Below, one piece after another: positions 1 through 5,465 of a DNA stretch of 12,859 nucleotides (position 1 is the first letter of the stretch; every line of letters starts with the position of its first letter). Location of the stretch: the NCBI GenBank assembly GCA_025351035.1, contig JANXWT010000397.1:1-12859 (forward strand), given 5' to 3'. This DNA is from Opitutia bacterium. GTDB taxonomy: Bacteria > Verrucomicrobiota > Verrucomicrobiia > Opitutales > Opitutaceae. A program made the position numbers and the translations under genes. The notes beneath the pieces are model-generated. The model was given only the letters and a program-made list of their open reading frames with translations. It was not told the DNA's origin and did no database searches.

Positions 1-106
1 CCCGGTGCTCGCCGACTACAAGGCCTACGGATTCTGCGGCGTGCTGCCCAAACCCTACAGTCTTGAGCAACTGCGTGCGGCGTTGGGCGAGACCGGCGTG
101 ACGTGA
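1..106 (+). CDS. C-terminal end of a response-regulator receiver domain (partial, 5' end outside window)
   Basis: The frame beginning at base 2 is open from the window edge to a TGA at 104-106 and gives about 34 residues, including AYGFCGVLPKPYSLEQL. The 'G(F)xGxLPKPY' stretch is the end of a CheY-like receiver domain. The Lys of LPKP matches the conserved phosphorylation-switch lysine, and the following helix (SLEQLRAAL) is the final alpha helix of the fold. The 'DYKAYGFCGVLPKPY' style is common in receiver domains at the end of hybrid histidine kinases, so the missing upstream part is more likely a large sensor kinase than a lone regulator; that is inference. It ends convergently to pilT, 144 bp away. 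Confidence 0.75.
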   Translation, partial: PVLADYKAYGFCGVLPKPYSLEQLRAALGETGVT

Positions 107-224
107 CGTGCGCGCGGGCCGGCTTCATCCGAACCATCGCGACGTGATCGCATGAGAAACCAATCATTCCATCGTGAATCCAGCCGTCGGGATCCGCGTA
201 TCCGCGGAAAATGGAAATCTCCGG

Positions 225-240
225 GTGAGGGATGACTCAC
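225..240 (-). terminator. weak hairpin just downstream of pilT
   Basis: GTGAG (225-229) and CTCAC (236-240) form a perfect 5-bp stem with a 6-nt loop, ten bases after the pilT stop. On the minus strand the hairpin is followed by a broken T-rich stretch (TTTCCATTTT) rather than a clean U-tract. It may be a weak terminator for the pilus block. A second short stem, TCCGCG/CGCGGA (193-208), lies further on. The 107-250 gap otherwise holds nothing recognisable. Confidence 0.2.
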
Positions 241-250
241 GCCGCGCTCC

Positions 251-1330
251 TCAATGGCCCCCGGCTTCGAGTTCGCCGGGTTTGAGGAGCTGGGCGAAGA
301 GCGCTTTGTTCGAACCCTTCATGTAGGCTTCCTTGGCTTCGATGGTGCCGTCTTTCACGCGCGCCATCAGGCTTTGGTCCATCGAAATCATGCCGTCGCT
401 CGCACCGCCCTCGATGATGTTGCGCACGTTGGCGATCTGGCCGCTGCGGATCGTGTTGGGCAGCGCTTCATGGGTAAGGAGAATCTCGTGCACGGCACAG
501 CGGCCCTTCGGGATTTTCTTGCAGAGGAGCTGCGCAACGACACCGGCGAGGCAGCCCGAGAGCATCACGCGCACCTGATTCTGCTCCTCGGCGGGAAAGG
601 TGTTGATGATGCGGTCGATTGTCTTCGGGGCGTTGTTGGTGTGCAGCGTGCCGAAGACCAGCATGCCCATCGACGCGCAGCCGAGTGCAAGCTTGATGGT
701 CTCCATCTCGCGCATTTCACCGAGGAGAATGATGTCGGGGTCGTGCCGCATGGCGCCCTTGAGCGCGGCGGCGAACGAGTCGGTGTGTTCGCCGACCTCG
801 CGGTGCACGATCACGGATTTCTTGATCGGGTGCACGAATTCGATCGGGTCTTCGATGGTGATGATGTGCCGCGCGAGGTTCTCGTTGATGTAGTCGATCA
901 TCGCCGCGAGCGTCGTCGACTTGCCCGAGCCGGTGGGCCCGGTGACGACGACGAGGCCCTCCTGCAGGTGGCAGAGTTTCTTCAACGCCACGGGCAGGTT
1001 CAGCGTCTCGAACGAAAGGATCTTTGCGGGGATCTGCCGGAACACCGCGGCCTGGCCCCAGTGATTGTAGAGGAAGTTGCCGCGAAAGCGCGCGACGCCG
1101 GGAATTTCGTGCGCGAGGTCAAGGTCCTTGCGGTCGAGAAAATCGGCCCAGCGTTTCTCGGGACAGATTTCCTTGAGCAATGCCTCCATCGACGCGGCTT
1201 CGAGCGGCTCGTCGGCAATCGGCACGAGCGAGCCCGAGATGCGCGACTTCGGCGGGAGCCCGACCGTCAGGTGCAAATCCGACCCGCCCTTGTCGAGCAT
1301 GGTCTTCAGGAGTGTGTCGATGGCGGCCAT
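251..1330 (-). CDS. pilT: PilT-family type IV pilus retraction ATPase (359 aa)
   Basis: This is a hexameric cytoplasmic ATPase expected to power type IV pilus retraction. The length fits PilT (about 340-380 aa). Visible motifs are an N-terminal PAS-like region opening with LLKTMLDKGGSDLHLTVG, Walker A GPTGSGKST (131-139), Asp box IEDPIEF (159-165), Walker B DPDIILLGEMRE (197-208), and a His box ending FGTLHTNNA (about 226-234). Two departures from textbook PilT are visible. The His-box 'ETGH' is replaced by 'SMGM' (220-223), and the C-terminal AIRNLIRE-type motif reads ALPNTIRSG (289-297). They may mark a PilT subfamily. The ATG at 1330 is preferred because the product starts in family register; no Shine-Dalgarno is seen before it (GCAAAATTCCC). 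A toxin gene lies 46 bp upstream, and the 5' 88 bases of the gene recur at 2120-2207. Confidence 0.93.
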   Translation of the reverse strand: MAAIDTLLKTMLDKGGSDLHLTVGLPPKSRISGSLVPIADEPLEAASMEALLKEICPEKRWADFLDRKDLDLAHEIPGVARFRGNFLYNHWGQAAVFRQIPAKILSFETLNLPVALKKLCHLQEGLVVVTGPTGSGKSTTLAAMIDYINENLARHIITIEDPIEFVHPIKKSVIVHREVGEHTDSFAAALKGAMRHDPDIILLGEMREMETIKLALGCASMGMLVFGTLHTNNAPKTIDRIINTFPAEEQNQVRVMLSGCLAGVVAQLLCKKIPKGRCAVHEILLTHEALPNTIRSGQIANVRNIIEGGASDGMISMDQSLMARVKDGTIEAKEAYMKGSNKALFAQLLKPGELEAGGH

Positions 1331-1331
1331 G
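1243..1331 (-). repeat. 89-bp direct repeat, left copy (5' end of intact pilT)
   Basis: Bases 1243-1331 match 2120-2208 at 85 of 89 positions in the same orientation, with an offset of exactly 877 bp. The repeat begins one base upstream of the pilT start codon and runs through codon 29. Outside it the two loci share no obvious similarity. The left copy continues into functional pilT. Confidence 0.95.
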
Positions 1332-1341
1332 GGAATTTTGC

Positions 1342-1375
1342 GAGAGTGCGCTGAGGTTGGGCGTTTGCCACTCTC
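1342..1375 (-). other. hairpin between toxin stop and pilT start
   Basis: GAGAGTG (1342-1348) and CACTCTC (1369-1375) are a perfect 7-bp inverted repeat separated by 20 nt. It fills most of the 46-bp gap between the toxin stop codon and the pilT start. No U-tract follows on the minus strand, only GCAAAATTCCC and then ATG. It is therefore not a standard intrinsic terminator. It could affect pilT mRNA stability or translation, or be chance. Confidence 0.3.
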
Positions 1376-1376
1376 A

Positions 1377-1802
1377 TTATTTTTGCAGACAGAGAGTGAT
1401 GCCGGTCGTGCGAGCGGCGCGGATCAAAGCGGAGTCCAGCGTGGCGAGCGGGAGATTGCGGCGCAGCGAGAGTTCGAGGTAGGCCGCGTCGTAGGTGGAG
1501 AGCTTGTGCTGCAGCGCGAGGTCGAGGGTCTTGCCCCATGCCCGGCCGATGGTTTCGGCGTCCACCGCGATGGCATAGATGTGCAACCGCGCGAGAAAAG
1601 CTTCCACCCCGGCTTGGTCGATGCACCCCTTGCGCTGCGCGCCGAGCAACACATTGCCCAGTTCCAGATGCCACAGCGCCGGCACCCACGCCTGCGCTCC
1701 GGCAGTCAGGTCGTCCAACAGGCGGTCGGTCGCCGGCGAGGCTTCGTCGTGGAAAATCCACGGCAAGACAGCGGAGCAATCCAGCACGAAGGCTGGCGTC
1801 AT
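1377..1802 (-). CDS. vapC: PIN-domain toxin, VapC type (141 aa)
   Basis: This is a predicted Mg2+-dependent ribonuclease toxin of a type II toxin-antitoxin pair. PIN-domain acidic residues stand at the expected places: Asp8 in FVLDCSAVLPW, Glu47 in HLELGN, Asp105 in STYDAAYLELS, and Asp123 in LATLDSAL. The STYDAAYLELA-like block followed by PLATLDxAL is typical of the VapC family, and 141 residues is a normal length. Its ATG overlaps the antitoxin stop (ATGA at 1802-1799), which implies translational coupling and tight co-expression. All catalytic acids are present, so it appears intact. The RNA target cannot be read from sequence. The pair lies between two pilus ATPase genes in the same orientation, inside the segment bounded by the 89-bp repeats. 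Confidence 0.88.
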   Translation of the reverse strand: MTPAFVLDCSAVLPWIFHDEASPATDRLLDDLTAGAQAWVPALWHLELGNVLLGAQRKGCIDQAGVEAFLARLHIYAIAVDAETIGRAWGKTLDLALQHKLSTYDAAYLELSLRRNLPLATLDSALIRAARTTGITLCLQK

Positions 1803-2050
1803 GCGCGTCCTTCCGCGCGCAGGGCGCGTGCGTCCAGTCCGCCCAGAGAGTAGCGGGCGCGCAGGGTGCGGAGTTCGACGGTGGCCGCGGCGCGCTGGGC
1901 GGTGCGGTCGGTCTCAAATTTCACCAACTGCGCGACGGGCCGGTCGTGCTTGGTGATGGTGAACGTCGTGCCCTTGCCCACGCGTTCGAGCAATTCTCCC
2001 AGCTTGGTCTTGGCCTCGAACGCGCCGACGGTGACGGGATGGGTTTTCAT
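1799..2050 (-). CDS. Phd/YefM-type antitoxin (83 aa)
   Basis: This small protein should neutralise the adjacent PIN toxin and repress their shared promoter. The N-terminal 45 residues carry the Phd/YefM signature: VTVGAFEAKTKLGELLERV, then a GTTFTITKHDRPVAQLV block, which is the DNA-binding and dimerisation part. The C-terminal tail (about 50-83, rich in Arg and Ala) would be the disordered toxin-binding segment. The ATG at 2050 puts the family motif at the very N-terminus. A consensus-like -35 hexamer and an imperfect palindrome lie 7 to 35 bp upstream. The order antitoxin then toxin with a 4-bp overlap is standard for such operons. Confidence 0.87.
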   Translation of the reverse strand: MKTHPVTVGAFEAKTKLGELLERVGKGTTFTITKHDRPVAQLVKFETDRTAQRAAATVELRTLRARYSLGGLDARALRAEGRA

Positions 2051-2056
2051 GCAAAC

Positions 2057-2085
2057 AGACCAGTTGCTCCAACCAGTCTTGTCAA
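2057..2085 (-). promoter_or_regulatory. candidate promoter/operator of the toxin-antitoxin operon
   Basis: Reading the minus strand, TTGACA (2085-2080) matches the sigma70 -35 consensus. It abuts a 23-bp imperfect dyad at 2057-2079 with arms AGACTGGTTG and CAACTGGTCT, an 8-of-10 match around a 3-bp centre. The dyad would fill the -35/-10 spacer and end 6 bp before the antitoxin ATG. No good -10 is visible at 16-18 bp (best TGGTCT), so the promoter call is weaker than the dyad. A dyad in this place is what an autoregulating Phd/YefM-toxin complex would bind. Confidence 0.4.
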
Positions 2086-2207
2086 CGCGGACGTTGGGGC
2101 GAGCCGGTGCAGGCCGCAGGCGACTTCGGCGGGAGTCCGACCGTCAGGTGCAAGTCCGACCCGCCCTTGTCGAGCATCGTCTTCAGCAGTGTGTCGATGG
2201 CGGCCAT
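2082..2207 (-). pseudogene. pilT: pilT 5'-end remnant (29 pilT codons plus 12 foreign codons)
   Basis: Starting one base after the TGA of the upstream ATPase gene, an ATG at 2207 opens a frame whose first 29 residues (MAAIDTLLKTMLDKGGSDLH and on to PPKS) are identical to those of the intact PilT. After codon 29 the homology stops. The frame reads 12 unrelated residues (PAACTGSPQRPR) to a TGA at 2084-2082. It lacks every catalytic motif and cannot encode an ATPase. The TGACATG junction probably preserves the ancestral, translationally coupled arrangement of the two ATPase genes. Any peptide made would have 41 residues. Confidence 0.85.
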
Positions 2208-2208
2208 G
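2120..2208 (-). repeat. 89-bp direct repeat, right copy (orphan pilT 5' end)
   Basis: This is the second copy of the repeat at 1243-1331, differing at four positions. In the pilT reading frame the differences are CTC/CTG at codon 7, ACC/ACG at codon 10, GAT/GAC at codon 18 and GGG/GGA at codon 24. All four are third-position synonymous changes. Confidence 0.95.
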
Positions 2209-3711
2209 TCAGGAAATCTTCGCGCGGAGGACGCGGTTGGTGATGTTGGCGAGGGCGGTTTCGGACGTGATTTTCTTCTCCTGCCAGAGGGCGAAGATGA
2301 CGTTGTCCATCAGGCACATTCCGTCCTTCACGCCGGTCTCCATCGTGTTGCGGAGGCCCTGCGACTTGCCTTCGCGGATGAGATTCTGGATGGCGGTGTT
2401 GGCGATGAGAATTTCGCAGGCGAGGGTCAGCCCGCCGCCGCAGGCGGGGAGCAGGCGCTGGCAGACAACGCCGCGCAGGCTTTCGGAGACGCTGGCGCGA
2501 ATCTGCGTCTGCTGCGAGGGCGGGAAGACATCGAGCAGGCGGGTGAGCGTGGTGGCGGCGTCGCTGGTGTGCATCGTGCCGATGACGAGGTGCCCGGTTT
2601 CGCTGGCACTGATAGCCATCTCGATCGTCTCAAGATCGCGGAGTTCGCCGATGACGATGACGTCGGGGTCCTCGCGCAGCGCGCCCTTGAGCGCGGAGGC
2701 AAAGGACTTGGTGTGCGGGCCGACTTCGCGTTGGGTGACGTTGCAACCCTTGGCAGGTTGCACGACTTCGATGGGATCCTCGACCGTGATGATGTGGTCG
2801 GTGCGCGCGGTGTTGAGGTTATTGACCATCGCTGCGAGCGTGGTGGTCTTGCCCGAACCGACGGGACCGGTGATGAGGATGAGGCCGTTGTGGTAAGAGA
2901 GGAGTTTCTTGAGCGTCTCGAGGTGCGCGGTGTAGCCAAGGTCGGCCAGTGAGCGAACCTTGTCGGGCACCATGCGGTAGGAGCCGGCGGCGCCGTTCTT
3001 GTGAAACATGAGGTTCACGCGGTAGCGGTCGCTGCCGCCGAGCGCCAAGGCGTAATCGTAGTCCTTGCGTTCAAGGAAAATTTTCCGCTGCCCGGCGGAG
3101 AGCAGCACGGTGTTGAGGCGCAGCGAATCCTCGGGAGTGAGCGAGTGTTCGGAGATTTTGGTCAGCACGCGGTTTTGACGGATGAACGGACGCGCGCCGG
3201 TGGAGAAGTGCAGATCGCTCGCGCCGGAGACGGCCGTGGCTTTGAGCAGACCGCGCAGCGCGCCGGCGAGCGCGCCGTCATCCATGGTGGCAACGGCGTC
3301 GAAGGGGAAGAACGCGGCGGCGGACTCGGTCGCCGCGGCGGCGTGTTTCAAGCTCGCGAAGGGCACGGCGGTGGCACCGTCGTCGAAGGGATTGCTCGCG
3401 GGCGGTCCCTTCTGGCCCTTGGTCATGGCGAGCGTGGCGAGTTTTTCCAGCATCTCGACGTCAGCGACGATGCTGTCGTCGATGATTTTTTGCGCGAAGT
3501 CCATCAATTCGGCGTTGTCGCCGAGCGCCGTGCGGAGCTGTCTGGCTTGCGCGCGGGTCAGCAGACCTTGGTCGAGGGTAAGGCGAAGGAGCCAGAGGAC
3601 GTCGTTTTTCAAGCGGGGTGGGGCACTCGCTGGGAGTTTGCCGGTGCGGGCGGGCAAGCCAAGCGCGAAGGAGACGGAAATGGCGACGGGGTTCCATTTT
3701 CCAAATATCAA
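2209..3711 (-). CDS. PilT/PilU-family type IV pilus ATPase with N-terminal extension (up to 500 aa)
   Basis: This is a second twitching-motility ATPase. The catalytic core begins near residue 145 (SGASDLHFSTGARP). It has Walker A GPVGSGKTT (282-290), Asp box VEDPIEV (310-316), Walker B DPDVIVIGELRD (348-359), a canonical His box ETGHLVIGTMHT (371-382), and AIQNLIREGK (440-449), close to the AIRNLIRE element needed for retraction. About 140 residues precede the core: a helical segment (about 36-97) and a low-complexity linker. It is thus longer than PilT or PilU (about 345-385 aa). The start is uncertain. The open frame's first codon is a TTG at 3711 without a clear ribosome site, and no in-frame ATG precedes residue 70; a TTG at residue 35 is another choice. 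Its stop is one base from the orphan pilT ATG. It may be the main retraction motor or a partner of PilT. Confidence 0.88.
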   Translation of the reverse strand: MIFGKWNPVAISVSFALGLPARTGKLPASAPPRLKNDVLWLLRLTLDQGLLTRAQARQLRTALGDNAELMDFAQKIIDDSIVADVEMLEKLATLAMTKGQKGPPASNPFDDGATAVPFASLKHAAAATESAAAFFPFDAVATMDDGALAGALRGLLKATAVSGASDLHFSTGARPFIRQNRVLTKISEHSLTPEDSLRLNTVLLSAGQRKIFLERKDYDYALALGGSDRYRVNLMFHKNGAAGSYRMVPDKVRSLADLGYTAHLETLKKLLSYHNGLILITGPVGSGKTTTLAAMVNNLNTARTDHIITVEDPIEVVQPAKGCNVTQREVGPHTKSFASALKGALREDPDVIVIGELRDLETIEMAISASETGHLVIGTMHTSDAATTLTRLLDVFPPSQQTQIRASVSESLRGVVCQRLLPACGGGLTLACEILIANTAIQNLIREGKSQGLRNTMETGVKDGMCLMDNVIFALWQEKKITSETALANITNRVLRAKIS

Positions 3712-3814
3712 GAAACGCTGGTGACCGGCGGGACCGATTTGGCCGACGGGACTGGGCCGCGTCTTGCGGGTTGCAATGCACCGGGCAGGCGATGATATGC
3801 AGGCTACTCATTTC

Positions 3815-5347
3815 ATGCTCCGCAAGCTCTTCACCAAAATCCGCCAGTCCTTCAAGAAGGCCGACAAAAAATCCGAGACCAAGACGGTCCACAAAACCGG
3901 CAAGCCCGCGACCAAGGCCGGCTACGCCCAGTCGGAGCGCCGCGACGATGGGCGGCCATCACGCGCGCAGGGAGGACAGCGGTCAGGAGGAGGCCATTCG
4001 CGCCTATCGCACGAGCCTCGGGCTCGGCACGATTCTCGTTCCACGCCCGCCCCGCGCCCCGCGCATGCTCCCACCCCGAAGCCCGCGCACTCGCCGCGCA
4101 CTCCGCACACGCCCAGATCCTTGGCCGAAGTGCCGAAGATGGACACGCCGTTCACGGCCCTCGGCCTCAACGACCGGCTCGCCTACGCCGTGCAACAGAT
4201 GGGCTACGAAACCCCGACCCCGATCCAGACCCAAGGCATCCCGCAGGTGCTCGCCGGCAAGGACGTGATCGGGTCGGCGCAGACCGGCACGGGCAAGACC
4301 GCGGCGTTCGCGCTGCCGATTCTCCAGCGGCTCGGCACGCACGGCAAGATGCGCTGCCTCATCCTCGAACCCACGCGCGAGCTCGCGGTGCAGGTCGAAG
4401 AGGCCTTCAAGAATTTCTCCAAGTTCACCGACCTGCGCGTGACGGTCGTCTACGGCGGTGTCGGCTACGGCAAACAGCGCGAAGATCTCGCGCACGGCAT
4501 GGACATCCTCGCCGCGACGCCCGGCCGCTTGCTCGATTTCATGGAGCAAGGCGAAATCCGTCTCGATAACATCGACATTCTCGTGCTCGACGAGGTGGAC
4601 CGGATGCTCGATATGGGTTTCCTCCCCGACGTGAAGCGCATCGTGTCGAAGGTGCCGAAGGCGCGCCAGACACTGTTCTTCACCGCGACGCTGCCGGCCG
4701 AGATCGAGCAGCTCGCCGCGTGGGCGCTGCGCGATCCGTTCAAGATCGCCGTCAGCCGCGAACGCTCGACCGCCGAGACGATTTCCCACGGTTTCTATCC
4801 CGTCGTGCAGGCGCAGAAATTCGACCTGCTCGTCCACCTCCTCGAGCAGACGGACTACAAGAGCGTGCTCATCTTCTCGCGCACGAAATCGGGTGCCGAC
4901 TACGTCGCCAACCGCCTTATGCACGCCGGCCACACCTGCACGGTGATGCATGCCGACCGCAGCCAGCAGGAACGCACGGATGCGCTGAAAGGTTTCAAGT
5001 CCGGCAAATTCGAAGTGCTCGTCGCGACCGATGTCGCCGCCCGCGGCCTCGACATCGCGGGCGTGTCGCACGTGATCAATTTCGACGTTCCGGAAAATCC
5101 CGAGGACTATGTCCACCGTATCGGCCGCACCGGCCGTGCGCAGAACACGGGCGATGCGTTTACGCTCGTGACCGAGGAAACATGGCGCGACGCGCGCAGC
5201 ATCGAGCGTTTCATCGGTATGAAGATCGAGTGGAAGAAAGTGGCAGGCTTCAACTACACCTACTCCGGCATCTTCGACGGCGGCGGCATGCCGCAGGTCG
5301 CCGAACCGAAGCCCGTCAGCCGTCTGCATCGCGGCGTGCGACGCTGA
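3815..5347 (+). CDS. DEAD-box ATP-dependent RNA helicase, RhlE-like (510 aa)
   Basis: This protein is predicted to unwind RNA in ribosome assembly or RNA turnover. All family motifs are present (numbered from the ATG at 3815): Q motif with Phe113 and Gln138, motif I AQTGTGKT (155-162), Ia PTRELA (186-191), Ib TPGR (235-238), motif II DEVD (259-262, in place of DEAD), motif III TAT (290-292), motif V ATDVAARGLDI (404-414), and motif VI HRIGRTGR (434-441). Residues 1 to about 108 are a basic, Pro/His/Arg-rich disordered tail, probably for RNA binding. The C-terminus is short. The frame also has an ATG at 3797 and a TTG at 3764; 3815 is chosen because MLRKLFTKIRQSF looks like a natural start, but 3797, behind GGGCAGG, is possible. 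It is divergent from the pilus block. Confidence 0.93.
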   Translation: MLRKLFTKIRQSFKKADKKSETKTVHKTGKPATKAGYAQSERRDDGRPSRAQGGQRSGGGHSRLSHEPRARHDSRSTPAPRPAHAPTPKPAHSPRTPHTPRSLAEVPKMDTPFTALGLNDRLAYAVQQMGYETPTPIQTQGIPQVLAGKDVIGSAQTGTGKTAAFALPILQRLGTHGKMRCLILEPTRELAVQVEEAFKNFSKFTDLRVTVVYGGVGYGKQREDLAHGMDILAATPGRLLDFMEQGEIRLDNIDILVLDEVDRMLDMGFLPDVKRIVSKVPKARQTLFFTATLPAEIEQLAAWALRDPFKIAVSRERSTAETISHGFYPVVQAQKFDLLVHLLEQTDYKSVLIFSRTKSGADYVANRLMHAGHTCTVMHADRSQQERTDALKGFKSGKFEVLVATDVAARGLDIAGVSHVINFDVPENPEDYVHRIGRTGRAQNTGDAFTLVTEETWRDARSIERFIGMKIEWKKVAGFNYTYSGIFDGGGMPQVAEPKPVSRLHRGVRR

Positions 5348-5353
5348 GCGCGG

Positions 5354-5379
5354 CCGAGGAAGCTTCGGGGTGTTTTTTT
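5354..5379 (+). terminator. candidate intrinsic terminator of the helicase gene
   Basis: Seven bases after the helicase stop, CCGAG/TTCGG (5354-5368) forms a 5-bp stem closed by one G-T pair with loop GAAGC. It is followed after four bases by seven T residues (5373-5379). The stem is short but placed as expected. Confidence 0.5.
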
Positions 5380-5417
5380 CGCCGTCGATGAGCGCGCACA
5401 AACGGACGGGATCGGCA

Positions 5418-5440
5418 CTTGGCAATTTTTTGATTGCAAG
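5418..5440 (-). terminator. hairpin downstream of the secreted hydrolase gene
   Basis: CTTG-G-CAAT (5418-5426) pairs with ATTGCAAG (5433-5440): eight base pairs with one bulged G and a 6-nt loop, 25 bp past the hydrolase stop on the minus strand. There is no U-tract on that strand after the stem, so it may be only a 3'-end-stabilising hairpin. Confidence 0.3.
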
Positions 5441-5465
5441 CGCGGGTGCGTGCGAGTTGCGGGGT

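Noticed and set aside
193..208. TCCGCG-TATC-CGCGGA hairpin as a terminator
   Set aside because: It has no U-tract on either strand in the right place. A GGGATCCGCG string also occurs near 9352 and looks like coincidence.
55..240. A 61-codon minus-strand frame near the left edge
   Set aside because: It overlaps the receiver-domain end, its composition is Arg/Ser/Pro-rich, and no family or ribosome site is seen.
254..1354. A 366-codon open frame on the + strand opposite pilT
   Set aside because: It is a mirror of a GC-rich coding strand. The product is His/Arg/Asp-rich without family motifs, while the minus frame has every PilT motif.
1332..2208. The 877-bp segment as a transposon or insertion sequence
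   Set aside because: No transposase and no terminal inverted repeats were found. The 89-bp repeat is pilT coding sequence, much longer than a target-site duplication.
1538..2952. Long + strand frames across the toxin-antitoxin pair and the upstream ATPase
   Set aside because: They run antisense to genes with clear motifs and show Arg/Pro/Ser-rich low-complexity composition.
3771..3798. TTGCAA with TGATAT 16 bp later as a helicase promoter
   Set aside because: The -10 matches only three of six consensus bases and the resulting leader would be about ten bases; too weak to call.
4004..5425. A 473-codon frame on the minus strand opposite the helicase
   Set aside because: It is an antisense shadow of a complete DEAD-box protein; the His/Arg/Glu/Val-rich product has no recognisable domain.
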